From positions 186,001-250,000 of the forward strand of contig NDFF03000055.1 of the NCBI GenBank assembly GCA_002150815.3: a stretch of DNA of 64,000 nucleotides, read 5' to 3'. A program made the translations under genes and the position numbers. Positions 20,948-32,360 of the stretch are shown piece after piece. The first letter of the stretch is position 1. Each line of letters starts with the position of its first letter. The DNA comes from Grammothele lineata (taxonomy: Eukaryota; Basidiomycota; Agaricomycetes; Polyporales; Polyporaceae). The notes beneath the pieces were generated by a model. That model was not told where the DNA came from and made no database searches. It saw only the letters and a list, made by a program, of their open reading frames with translations.

Positions 20948-23900
20948 ATGACCCGGTTATGTCTCTTTCTCTGTCTATGGCTCTCCCTCTGGTCGGACGT
21001 CGTCCTCGGCTCTGTCCTCGCGATTGACTATGGCGCGGACTTCATCAAGGCGTCGCTCATGACGCCCGGCCAGCCCTTTGACGTCCTCCTCAACCGGGAC
21101 TCCAAGCGGAAGATGCAATCGACGGTGGGGTGGAAACACAGCGACCGGCTGTTTGGACAGGATGCAGCGAACATCGTGAGCTTCGTGCTTTGCTCGCTCG
21201 AGGCACCTCCACCGCGAGGCGCGCAGCGGACTGACCTTCTCTCCTTCCACAGGCCGGTCGATTCCCGCTAGACTCGTTCTCGTCCCTCAAGTTCCTCCAG
21301 GCTGCGCCCTTTGACTCTGAAGCTCTCTCTTTCTACACCTCTGTCTCTACCGCGGACACGGTTAGGACCGAGCGCGGCACCGTCGCGCTCCGCCGCTCGG
21401 ACGGGACGGAGTGGAGCGTCGAGGAGCTCATCGCGATGCAGTTCGCGTACGTGCGCGACCTCGCGGAGAGCACCGCCGGCGAGCGCGTCAACGACGTGAT
21501 CGTCACCGTGCCCCCGTACTACACCCAGTTCGAGCGCGACGCCGTCGTGGACGCGATCGAGATCTCGGGCCTCCGCACGCTCGCGCTCATCAACGATGGC
21601 ACCGCGGTCGCGGTCAACTACGCCATGACGCGCTCGTTCCCCGCGCCCGAGTACCACGTCATCTTCGACGCGGGCGCGTCCGCCATCCGCGCGACCGTCG
21701 TTGAGTTCGGCCCCGTCGCGGACCCCAAGTCCAAGTCCAAGGTTGTCAAGGACGCGACCCAGATCACGGTACAAAGCGTAGGCTTCGACCGGTACACGGG
21801 CGGGACGGAGCTGGACAGGCGGTTGAGGGACCTCATGCTCAACGACTTCCAGAAGCGCTACAAGCGGGACATCAGTAGTGACAAGCGGGCAATGGCGAAG
21901 CTGTGGAAGGAGGCGGGACGGGTGAAGGCGATTCTCAGCGCGAACACTGAGGCTCAGGCGACGGTGAGGTATTTGGATCCACGTGCACGCGGACTCGGTG
22001 TTGACAGTTTCGGCGTAGATTGAGAGTCTAGCGTATGACCTCGACTACAAGGCCAAGATTACCCGCGCCCAGTTCGAGGAGGCGTGCAAAGATCTCAAGG
22101 CCCGTTATGCGGTCCCCATCCGTGAAGCTCTCGTTCTCGCTGGGCTCAAGCTGGTACGTGCACTAAATCCATTGTCATGATGAGTCCCCCTCACGTCGCG
22201 CTCGCAGGATAACATCTCGTCCATCATCTTCACTGGTGGTGCGTCGAGAACGCCCATGATCCAGGACGCCGTCCGCTCCGCCTTCGGCGCCAACAAGCTT
22301 GCGTTCAACGTGAACGCGGACGAAGCCGCCGTTTTGGGTGCCGCGCTTCACGGTGCTGGGCTTAGCCGCCAGTTCAAGACGAAGGACATCCGCATCACGG
22401 ATATTGGTCCCTACGATGTCCAGGTTTCGTACCAGGCTGAGGTGAAGCAGCCCGGTGCGCGCCCGCGTACGATCAACACGCTGGTCTTCCCCGTGGGTTC
22501 CAAGACCGGCACGAAGAAGACGTTGACGTTCAAGCGGTCGGACGACTTTTCCGTCAAGCTGGCGTACAAGACTCCTCCCCTTCTGTGAGTGTGCCGGTGT
22601 TCCAGACGAATCTGCCCCTTGCTCAGATGCATATAGTGGGTTTGCCACCGACTTTTTGGAGGCACGAATCTCTGGCGTGAGCAAGGCTATCAAGAACCTC
22701 ACCGAGTCAGGCGCGACGGACCCTGTCGTTAAGGCCACAGTCATGCTTTCTGAGTCAGGTTTCGCCTCTGTTCGCGATGCCGTCGTTACTGGCGAGTTCA
22801 AGGACGAGTCCATCACCGGTAAGTCATGTTCTTCTCTAGTCCCGATACGATTGCGTCATGCGTGAGCGCAGGCAAACTGAAGGACCTTTTCGGCAAAGGC
22901 TCTTCGTCGGAACACGTGGACGAGACGACCGCAAATGTCGGTGCCGCGGAGGAGGACGCGACGTCGACGGTGTCTTCGGCTGAGGCTGCGTCCACTACGC
23001 TGTCCAAGAAAGAGCCGATCCCTCTCGAGATCGAGGCGACTTTCCCGACGCTGCCACCTATGTCCGTGATGCAAAAGAAGGTCGGGCGCGAGAGGTCTGT
23101 TGTGCATGCATGTATCACCCTCATTCCATCTCTGACGTATCGATGCTTAGGTTGAAAGCGATTGACGCGGAAGAGGCCGCGAAGCGCAAGCACGAGGAGG
23201 CGCGCAACACACTCGAGGCGTACCTCTACCGCCTGCGCGATCTGCTCTCCGACGACGCCGCGACATCGCCCTTCGTAAAATGCTCGCAGCCGAGCGAGCG
23301 CAAGAAGTTGTCCGAGCAGCTTGACTCGACCCTTGCATGGCTCAACGACCACGGCGACGACGCCGACACGATGCGCTACATCGACAAGCGCACCGCATTA
23401 GAGTGAGCATCGCGCCACAGCCTTGCCTGTTTGGCACACTGACGCCGGTCGCCTCCGCAGATCCCTAGAGAGGCCGATCATCCACCGTTACAAGGAGATA
23501 GAAGAGTTCCCGCAGGCGCTGAACAACTCGCAGATGTGGAACTGGCACTCGCACCTCTTCCTGACCGAGGCCAAGGCGAACCTCACGCGCGACCTCGAGG
23601 CCGGCGTCGCCGCGGGCCAGTCCGTCCCCCTGAAGTACACCAAAGAGGAACTCGACGAGTTCGAGCGCACCCTCAAGGAACATGAGGCGTGGCTGGACGA
23701 GTGGGTCGAGAAGCAGAAGGCGGTCAAGATGAACGAGGACCCGGTCATCCTCACGTCCGAGATGCGTGCGCGCGCGAAGGTGCTCGAGAACCATCTCCAG
23801 CGGCTCGTGCGCAAGCGTGCGCCGCCGAAGGCGAAGAAGTCGACAACGACGACGAGCAGCACCAACACCAGCACCACGACGGCCACGACGGAGGCGGCAT

Positions 23901-23956
23901 CGGAGACGGAGAGCATGTCGTCATCGCAGGATCCGCCACGACATGAGGAACTGTAG
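20948..23956 (+). CDS. LHS1: ER Hsp70-family chaperone (LHS1/GRP170/HYOU1)
   Basis: Large Hsp70-like chaperone and nucleotide exchange factor of the ER lumen, partner of Kar2/BiP (about 900 aa; yeast Lhs1 881). A signal peptide (MTRLCLFLCLWLSLWSDVVLG) leads straight into the ATPase domain: LAIDYGADFIKASL (phosphate loop 1), VIVTVPPYYTQFERDA, ALINDGTAVAVNYAM, VIFDAGASAIRATVVEF, and SSIIFTGGASRTPMIQ followed by DEAAVLGAALHGAGL. A beta-type domain follows, then a Ser/Thr/Glu-rich insertion near 22870-23010 and a helical domain (LEAYLYRLRDLLSDDA and DEFERTLKEHEAWLDEW). The C-terminus is RHEEL, an HDEL-like retrieval signal, after a Thr/Ser-rich tail. Introns are few and short. Orthology is clear; the symbol is given by homology. 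Confidence 0.93.
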
Positions 23957-24764
23957 AATTAGCATTACATCCCACCACGTACACTAATATTATTACTTGG
24001 ATCATCAAGCAGGAGCATCGAATAACGGAGAGATACGTCAAAAGTGTTTCAAATACGCAGCAGAGATTGTCCAGCCTCCTGACTGTGTTGTGGCTAATAG
24101 ATATACTTCAACAGGAGTAACCAGCCATATAGGAGCCTGCGGCAGGAGGAGCAGCCAGATGATGACGTACCTCGAAGCTCTAAACTTCACCATTCCTGCG
24201 CTTCCGCGGGTTGTTGGAGGCGTCAGTGGTCGTCCTAGGGGAGGCGCACGAAGAGGTGCCCTCCCCGCCTTTCCAGCAGGACCCCGAAATCACTTCGCGA
24301 CCCGTCTAGGATTTTATCTGCCCGTGCAGTATTGAGCCATGAGCAAGTGGCTGGACAGTTGTCCACCCGGAGAAGACGTAGTAGGTGGGGTGGGCGTGTC
24401 ACCAGTGCGGCCAGAGTCCGTAATCGGCGGCGCTGGATGGCAATGAAAACGACTCGCGTTTGTGCGCTTTTGGAGTAATGTGTCCGCCTCCGTCATTAGG
24501 ATTTGGGAGATGCGGGATCATGACTCTTCTCTAGATGTTACTCTCTGATCCGGACATTCCAAGGCGAATGCGTATATTGATGCCTAGGCACAAAATGGTT
24601 GGACTTCACATGGCAGAGATCGAGGTTACGTGGGTAAGCATGTCAGACCATCACACCAGAGGGTAGGAATAACAGCAGTACGAATTACAGAAGCAAAGTA
24701 CATAATACATGCATGCGATAGACGACATATGAGGGGACACGGTGACCACGATGGTCGCCCGCTT
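23957..24764. other. Intergenic region between convergent genes
   Basis: No gene recognised; it holds the 3' ends of the chaperone (+) and of the unknown gene (-). Confidence 0.5.
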
Positions 24765-25745
24765 TCACGACCTGTGCGTGTTTTGAGATGACTCTGGGAG
24801 CGCCTCTTCTGCAGTGGAGGAATTCCAGAGGTCCTCCGTCAACTGCCAAATAGATGACTGGTATGCCCGCGAAGCACGATATTGCCAGAACAAGTAAGAG
24901 TTCTCTACGGCATATAATTGACTCCGCGCGAGGTGCAGCTCGCTCAATGTCGCATTCATCCTAGCCAAATCGGACAGGAGATGGAACCTGTGGGCGTCCG
25001 TATTCATGCTCCACGAGGCCGACGCCGTCTCAGATGATGATAACCTACGGGCCTGAGGTCGCGAAAGAAGGTGATGGAGAGCTTCGTCCACCCAGTCGGG
25101 TCCGTTGATGGGGCGACTAGAGCTCGCCTGAGGATCGTCGTGTGTAATGGGTACAATCGCTGCGGAAGAGGTGGAAGAACGACGCGGAGGTGAACGAGAG
25201 CGGGAGTTAGTCCTTCGGCGCAAATCGTAGTCAGGTCGCGCGTCCTCCACTCTAGTGCGCCTGAAACATTACCAACAACGTTAGAAATGATCGAAATAGT
25301 CCCCGAGGGGGAGGAAAACTTTTACCCGCGCGGTGTGGGGAATTCCCTCTGCAGGAGGGAAGTTCAACACAACGAAAAAATGCGTGAGTCTTAGGAATGG
25401 TACATACTCGGAAACCATCCGGGGACAAGGTACTGATTGATCCATCGTCGTGTACTAACTTCCAGCCTGAGAATCCCACCCCGCGGCGATTTTCATCACG
25501 TTCTAGTGGACCTGAGTTTCCTCCGATCATCCTGGACTGCACGTCCTCTGAAAACCGCACTGATAGTGCAGATGGGAGTTAAAACTGTCACGATCATGAA
25601 CATCATGCCAAACGGACGTACCATGCTTCGTGGCGTTGGCGGATCGGTCCTCCTCTGGTGGTGGATGACAAGTGAATGATGTCAGCTTTTGGAACTGAAC
25701 GGGCGATCCAACTGGATTGTGCCTAGAAGACGTACTGTTCGCCAT
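24765..25745 (-). CDS. Hypothetical protein with Arg/Ser-rich segment
   Basis: Function not recognised. The model has four exons from ATG 25745 (MANSTSSRHNPVG): exon 1 ends at a GTACGT site, exon 2 reads RFSEDVQSRMIGG ... GWKLVHDDGSISTLSP, then a 23-nt microexon (25326-25348, giving REFPTPR), and a last exon with RRRTNSRSRSPPRRSST and a helical C-terminal half (HLLSDLARMNATLSELH, then SYLFWQYRASRAYQSS), stop 24765-24767. About 260 aa. The SR-like stretch and the lack of signal peptide or membrane helix suggest a cytosolic or nuclear protein. The microexon join is the only one found that keeps one frame across this region. A shorter protein starting at Met 25250 is the alternative. Confidence 0.5.
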
Positions 25746-26205
25746 TGGAATCTGGCGGTGGCCCTTGCACGCGTGCTTGGTGGTGCGAGGGCAAGTCGGT
25801 CAACCGAGAATCCCCACAGCACCAGAAGAAGCTTCTGCATGTGGTCCCCATGAGTCCGGACCACCTGACTATACATACGCATGTAGCTCAGGCCAATGTC
25901 TAGTCTCCGGTTCCCACAGACGTTCAACAACCGGGGTCCTACAAGTTCCTCCAACGCGCGCCTACCCTGGGAATCCCCACAATGCTCACATCGATCTCGG
26001 TCAATACGGGCCAGATTATCCACCTTACGAGCCCGAAACGTCCTTGATTGACGAACGGGTCCCATTATAGGGGCAGGGATTATATCCGTACCAAAAGTCG
26101 TACAACGCGGTAGTACGCGTACCTATCATACACTACTTGAGATAGTCGTACAGTACATTTGGAGAAAAGGGCGAAAACACATCACAGGCACCATCGAACG
26201 TCAGC
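25746..26205. other. Intergenic region
   Basis: A 117-codon plus-strand frame (25717-26070) and an opposing 127-codon frame overlap here. Neither has a known motif, so no gene is called. Confidence 0.4.
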
Positions 26206-27803
26206 CTACAATTCCACCTTCTTCTTGGCATCGTGCTTTTCCTGCGCGCTATGCGCACCCTCTTTCGCACCCTCCGCGCCGCCGGTCAAGATATCGAGGA
26301 TCATACCCAACTTGTCCTCCGCGACCTCAACGCCCGAGTCGAAGAACGCCTTCACCTTCCGCCACAAGTCGCTCGCATGCCAGGTTGACTCGACCCAACG
26401 CACGCGCACCTCCTGGAGAAGCCCCGGGCGCGTCGTCGGAAGCGCCGCGTCGTCGAGACCGTGCTCGCGGAGGTACGCGCGGAGGCGGGCGTCGGGCCAG
26501 GTGAGGTATGCGGCGGTGCGTGCAGATACGTCAGAGTAGTGGGACTGCATGAGCTTCACGAGGTCGTCACGCTTCTTCTGCGCGTCCGTGCGAAGGTAGC
26601 CGTGCTCGATCAGCCAGGCGCGCATGTCCGAGTCGGTCCATGCGGACCACGTCGTGTCCTTTGCGTTCACGTAGTTCTCACTACACCGGCCAACGTCAGC
26701 CCTCGCGAGTGCGTAGGCGCAACCTGAAGGGGACTTACGAGACGAGTTTCTCCATCTTCTCGCGCTGAATCTTTGCGTCCTTCTTTGTGATACCGTGCTC
26801 GACAAGCCACGCTTTCATCTGCGAGTCGTCCCACGAGTCCCAGACCTTGTCATTGACGTCATAGTAGTAACGCTCCATGTGCGCGACGAGTTGGTCGCGT
26901 TGCTTCTGCGTCTTGGTCTGGAGGACGCCGTGGTCGACGAGCCACTGGTGGATGTACGAGTCTGACCAGGCCTTCCAAACAGGCTTCGTCGCGGCGACGT
27001 ACGTATCGCGCATCTTGGCTAGGAGCTTCTCGCGAGGAGTGGTGGGAGGAGAGACTACGCCGTGCTCCTCGAGCCATGTACACATACGGCTGTCGTCCCA
27101 GCTACAACATTGTCAGACGCGGACCACGGGGAGAAGAGGGATTGCTGCTCACGTAGAGTAGACATAATCCTTAGTATCGTCCATACCCTTCTGAATGTTC
27201 TCCGTCGCCTGCGCCACGATCGAAGACGCGCTCTTCGAGGCTTGATGCATCTCGTCGCCGTAGACGGCGGTACTCGCCTGGGCACTCGCCGAACGCGCGC
27301 TTGCACTCGCGGTCTTGCTATATGCGCTAGCCGCGGACGAGTACTGACGCCACTTCTGCTTCGCGAGGAGCGCTAGTTGCTCGCGGGGGCCTGAGGGGTT
27401 GATCACGCCCTGCTCGAGCAGGAACTCGCGCAGGCGAGACTCGTCCCATGTGTCGAAAGTGTCCGCCTTGAGGTCCTGGAATGCGACTTGCGCCTTTGTG
27501 TACTGGTCAGAGGACCACGTGTATGCTGAGTCCCAGTGTGCTTTCACGGCTGCTTGGAGGTCGGCTTGCGAGGGCGCTGTGCCAGAGGGATAGCCCGGAT
27601 AGGGGATATTATGAGCGTCGAGCCAGTTCTGGAGGTCCTTCGTTGACCACGTAGTGTATTCTAGTTGGGAAGCGTTATAACTGGGACGTATACCGTGAAA
27701 CAGAAGACATACCAGCTGGTTCGTTGTTCCCGTTTCCGCCAAACCACGATGCCTGGACTGCATGGCCGGCGGTGAGGGCGAGAAGAAGGAATGAGAGTCT
27801 CAT
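26206..27803 (-). CDS. Secretory Ish1-repeat protein (Ish1/Msc1 family)
   Basis: About 480 aa. It starts with a signal peptide (MRLSFLLLALTAGHAVQA) at ATG 27803 and holds about six Ish1-type helical repeats of the form W-x-x-W-x-x-S-x-(L/M)-x-x-W-L-x-x-H-G. Examples: WSTKDLQNWLDAHNI, WDESRLREFLLEQGV, WDDSRMCTWLEEHGV, WSDSYIHQWLVDHGV, WDDSQMKAWLVEHGI and WTDSDMRAWLIEHGY. An Ala/Ser-rich linker (KTASASARSASAQAS) separates repeats 2 and 3. The family includes the fission yeast nuclear-envelope stress protein Ish1 and yeast Msc1. The C-terminus ends KKKVEL, which resembles a K/HDEL retrieval signal and would fit an ER/nuclear-envelope lumen location. Introns fall between repeats, as expected for repeat duplication. 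Confidence 0.85.
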
Positions 27804-27880
27804 GATGGTCGTTAGGCGTATGCACCAGGATAGTTGAGGAAAGGAGATGTACTGGCGGCGACATCTTGCGAGTAGCTCCT

Positions 27881-27887
27881 TATACCG
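27881..27887 (-). promoter_or_regulatory. TATA-like box of the Ish1-repeat gene
   Basis: GTATAAG on the minus strand, 78 bp upstream of the ATG at 27803. Confidence 0.45.
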
Positions 27888-28268
27888 ACGTGCATTGGCA
27901 GGTGAGGTGGCTCAGATGGACTCCCCAATGACGCAGGCTATAACGCGTTGACGTCATCCGCGCGTGCGCTCATAGAGGGTTCCTCTGCGTTCTATGGAGC
28001 GACGCCTCTGGTGGGCTATGAAAGATTGTGTTTCGTCTTCAGTGCACCTTGGCGTCGTTCGGGCCAGCCCCATTCATGCTGGGTTGTGTTTGATGACGTC
28101 GGTAGACAACGTTGCTCAAGGGCGCTTAATGCTCTCTACTCAACGCCGCGGACACCAGCCACCACTATCCGGGGTCCCATTCAAGCCACACAACATGGAG
28201 AACGCAGGAATTTGAAAACTCGTATAATTCAAAAGGGCCCACAACGAAGACAAGTCGAGGAAACCCTC
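27888..28268. other. Intergenic region
   Basis: Promoter-side region of the Ish1-repeat gene and 3' end of the chitinase gene; no gene seen. Confidence 0.5.
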
Positions 28269-29507
28269 TCAAGGAAAGTTCGAACCCTTGGCTGCCGCGA
28301 TCCAGCTCGCATCCGCGTGCGGGAACTGTCAGCCGCCGTCCCAGCACAAATTTTGACCAATCAGCACTAGTAATATCGGTTGTAGGGAACGGCGCACCTG
28401 ATAAACCATGACACCCGCGTCCCAGCCCTGAGACTTGGCTTGGGCCAGGCACGTAGAGAGCGTCGAAGGATCGATGTAGCCACCATTCGTCTGGTCCTCC
28501 ATGCTTCCCGGCTTTCCGATGACAATCTTGTGCACGTCCACGCCATTCGCCGCGATCTCCATGACGGCAGACCCGCCTCCCGACGTGATCAAGCTATCGC
28601 AAGTCTCGTAACCTGGAGTGGGCGACTCTGCAGCCGGACATTAGAGCCAGTTATGACGAGAGATGACGAGGGCGCTTACGGTTGTAGAATTGGACGTTAT
28701 ACCAGTCGATAATGTCCCCGACCAGCCTGTCCACCTCGAAGTAGCATCCACCCGGACAGAAGCCCGGTGTAAACCACGGTGCCACCGCTGCACAAGCCTA
28801 TCGTCAGCCACCCCACTATCTCCCTCGTCCAACCAACCAAGTACTCACGCGCATGCGAGATCACGAACTGCCCCTGCGGCAAGCGGCTCCTCAACACCTG
28901 CGTGAATGTCACAAGCCACCGCTCCCCCACGCCCGGCTGCGCCCTTACGAGCTCGAGCTCCTCCCAATCGACGTCGACCCCGTCCAAGTCCGTGTTGAGC
29001 ACAAAGTCCGCCATGCTCTGCGCGACCGCGGCCGGGTCGCGCCCCGCGCTCGTGGGGGTCTCTGTCGCGCCGAACGCGGACACGACGAGCGCGACGCCCG
29101 CGCCGTTGTATGCGTCCTTGAGGGTCCGCCGCTGGTCCGCCGGGAGAGCCGCCCACGCTGCTGCTTGGGCTACGGGACCGTCGGAGAGGAGGAAGGCGAG
29201 GTTGCTGTGGGAAAGGTGCGGACGTTAGGGAGTACTTGACGCCGTGCATACTTAGAAAGGCGACTTACAACACGTTGAACCCTTGGATCTGGGACAGTTC
29301 GGGTAGAACGCCCTCGACGGGTGCTTGGCTGTAAAGCACGAATTTGGGGCCGGATGGAACCGCTGAACGGCGAGCGTGCCAGGCGTGACTGTGAGCAAGC
29401 GCGCGGGAGTGAGGAGTGTTGAACGGCGTAGCAAGCCCTGATACGGAGGTCGTTGCCGCCAGGGCTGAGAACAGGGTGAAAAGACACGCGAAAGACGGGG
29501 CCGCCAT
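28269..29507 (-). CDS. GH18 chitinase-like secreted hydrolase
   Basis: Glycoside hydrolase family 18, acting on chitin or related GlcNAc polymers outside the cell. Signal peptide from ATG 29507 (MAAPSFACLFTLFSALAAT), then beta-strand 1 (KFVLYSQAPVEG) and FNVFNLAFLLSDGPV across an intron. The catalytic signature is DLDGVDVDWEE (DxxDxDxE, the last acidic residue being the proton donor). It is followed by FTQVLRSRLPQGQFVISHA, the substrate-site strand IDWYNVQFYN, then KIVIGKPGSMEDQTNGGY, GWDAGVMVYQ and a short last exon ending with an SNFP tail at TGA 28269-28271. About 330 aa, a compact single-domain form without a visible chitin-binding domain. Short GT/AG introns. It could be an endo-chitinase or an endo-beta-N-acetylglucosaminidase; the sequence does not decide. 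Confidence 0.85.
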
Positions 29508-29873
29508 CGAGGCTAGAATGTGAAGGCAAGGTATATGGGTGTAGAGCAAAAAGAGAGAATAATGCGAAGCAGAGAGATGTAAAGAGATCGAACGCAGTGC
29601 GCCAGGCGAATGGACACAACGGGGCTGACAGGGCTGACGTGCGATAACAGACCGACAGTGCGGTTGACAGTCATCGGCGAACTGTACTAACAGCTGACCA
29701 TAAATTCCGATTCAGCCTCGATCGAGAATCTCAGCTCACCATGAATACTCATGGACTGGCCCACCAACGGCCAGCCCCAACCAGGACCCTAGCGCGTCTC
29801 ATAGACCAAGTTCACGAAACAAACCATCCCATTTCTTACAATCTCCAAAACGACAGTTCCTGATACTCTCCCT
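29508..29873. other. Intergenic region
   Basis: 366 bp; chitinase promoter side and UBP6 3' end. No gene seen. Confidence 0.5.
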
Positions 29874-32025
29874 CTATACAAGCGGCCTCGCACGGTAAAG
29901 CAGCACGTACGCCGACGCGTCCTGGCCGCCGCCCGAGAGCGTCTCGAGCTTCTCCGCGGGGAAGATCGACACCTTATCGTCGTCGAACTTGAACCAATCG
30001 TCGTCGTCTTCGTCCGGCTGCGGGCCCGGCGTGGAGCTGGTGTGCAACGCGCGCTTCTTGACGAAGCCGATGTAGTGGCCCGCGTCAGCCTCGGCGCCCT
30101 TGTGCGTGACGATCGCTGCGAGGGCGGTCAGCATACAGCCATGTGTAGCGGAAGCATCGAGGAAGACTGTGGGGAGGATGAAGAGACTTACCGACAAGCT
30201 CGTACTGCCCAGTCGTGCTGCACCCTACGTCCTGCTTCACATCCTCCGGGATAAGCGCGTCGAGCTCCTTGCCCTCCTTCTCCCTGTACACGCTCTCCTC
30301 CTCCAGATCGCCACCCGCAACCTCCTTCCCCTTGCCTTCTTCCGCCGCCGCGGGCTCGGCAGGTGCGGGCTCCGCAGTCGATGAGGAAGGAGCGGCAGCG
30401 TCCGCCATCTGGACGTCGCCCTCCTTGTCTTTGACGGGCTTTGCGGCCTTGGTACGCTTGCGGACCTTGCGGCGCTCCGCACGCTCCTTCTCGAACTCCT
30501 TGAGCTTGCGGCTGACGGGGAGGAGCTTCTCCTTGAGCTCTGCAGTCGCGATGTCGAGCGCGTCGTACTCGGTCGGGAACTTGACTCTCCTCTGTTCGCG
30601 TTAGATGCGAGACGAGGATAAGCGGGATGATTGTAACGGACAACGAGGAGACGTGCGCACCATGATCTTCGCCTTCTTCCCGATGTCGCGCTTCCACGCG
30701 AAACGAACCATGTGGACAGTGAGGTATGTGGGTAGGCGAGAGAGACGCTGTGTTGAAGAGTAGACGGCCTCACGGCCTAGCGAGGGCGACTGCTTCTCTA
30801 TTTTACCGTCAAGCGCTTCCATAATACCTTGCTGCATGTAGTTGACAGCGCTCGAGATGTTGCACGAGATCTTCAGCACTTTCTCGGACGCTACAGATTC
30901 GGGCTCCTCTGGCGCCTCGTCGCACTTCAACCTGAGATCACAGGATGAGCCCTGGGGAGACGGTGGAAAAAGCTACGCTTACACTCGTTTCAGTTCACCA
31001 GTCAAATACTGGTCGACGAACTTGGCGCCAGAAGAAGAGCTTGAGGACGGACCGGGCAGACCCGGCACTTCCTTCAACGCATTGGTCATCTGGACCCAAC
31101 ATTCCTCCGCATCTATGAGAACGTCAGTTGAGAGGTGACAGTGTGACACCTCGATGCATACCTTGTTGTGCGTATCCTCCTTGTTTGAGGTTGTGTAGGC
31201 TTGGTCCTCTCGTCTGTTCCGCAAATTGAGGAAAGGCTTGACGAAGCGCGCCCAGGAAAAGACTAGGAGTGACGCTCTCTGTCGTTTTGGACATTTGGCT
31301 GTATAGGTGACGGAGGGCTAAGGCAAGGCCACCGGGCGCTGAGCTAAACCGAACGTTTACTTCATAATTCATTCGCCACAAGATGAAAAGTACTAACCTG
31401 CCCAGCGCCGTCTGCAACTCCGGAATGGCGCGCATTGCCTGAAGCGTAGCGTTCATGTAGCACGTGTTGCCCAAATTGACAAGGCCGACGGGCATAGATA
31501 GCTGGAGCTCGGATGTGAGACATACGTCGGGAACGCTAGCGCTCTACTTACAGCCTGAGCCACTTCGGTGTCGTCCATGTCTTGACACGCAAAAGCGCAT
31601 GAGTTTGATTCAGAGGTCAGTTATACAAGGTGAACGCACCCTCAAGGAACTGTATAGGCGTTGATGGCGGCTTCGGTAGCTCGCCCGCAGCACCGATTAC
31701 CATGAAAGTCTGGCCCTGTTCCCAGCACAAAGTGAGCGTTTGTTGGCCGGGAAGTTTCACTTCGCGACTCACCGCTTTGGGTCCGACCTTTCGCCAATCG
31801 GTGTCGTCCTAATAAAATCGTCGGTCAGAGGTATATAGCGCATCGGACAGCGCGGCTAAGACATACCTTCAAGACCCCGCCCTTGATCATTACTTTCATA
31901 CGTTCTGGAGGGACGCCGGTGACCTGATATACAGCATCTTTGAAGAGTGCGGGAGGCTGATCAGGGTCGAGTTGCACGTCGTGGACTTTGCCAGCGTGCT
32001 TGATTTTGACGGCGAGGGGAGCCAT
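29874..32025 (-). CDS. UBP6: Ubiquitin C-terminal hydrolase UBP6/USP14
   Basis: Proteasome-bound deubiquitinase that trims ubiquitin from substrates at the 19S particle. ATG 32025 opens a ubiquitin-like domain (MAPLAVKIKHAGKVHDVQL, then PPERMKVMIKGGVLK) that docks to the proteasome. A linker with DMDDTEVA leads to the USP catalytic domain: Cys box VGLVNLGNTCYMNATLQ, LFLGALRQAFPQFAEQ, QGGYAQQ, a central acidic/Glu-rich region, and the His box THKGAEADAGHYIGFV near the end. The C-terminus is VLLYRARPLV, stop TAG 29874-29876. About 540 aa with some ten short introns, close to the usual 500. Catalytic Cys and His are present. Its promoter faces the BAP31-like gene. Confidence 0.93.
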
Positions 32026-32360
32026 GGTGGTGCAGAGGAGAGATCTGGAGGCGAGTGTGGCCTGGAGTGCAAGTCGGTGGACGCGTAAGTTCGCGTACGC
32101 ACGCGCAAAAGCCACAGATCTCGATGACAAATCCGGTCGGGGCCGTTGCGGGCCGGGGTCCAGGCAGGTGGGGGTGGCGCCGGGTGGGCGCCAAAGAGAT
32201 GACGTACGGCCCCGGTGGCGGACGACGTGTTCAGCGGCGTGCGCGCAGCGGAGCACGTACGCCCGCAGACGCCTCTTATACCGCCTCTCCATCACTGACG
32301 ACCCCCAATCCCCCATTACGCCGTCAACGTCAAGCCTACCCCTCGCTCACACCGCCCATT
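32026..32360. promoter_or_regulatory. Shared divergent promoter region
   Basis: 335 bp between the start codons of UBP6 (-) and the BAP31-like gene (+), so both promoters must lie here. TCTTATA at 32274 could serve UBP6. The segment is GC-rich. Co-regulation is an inference. Confidence 0.5.
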
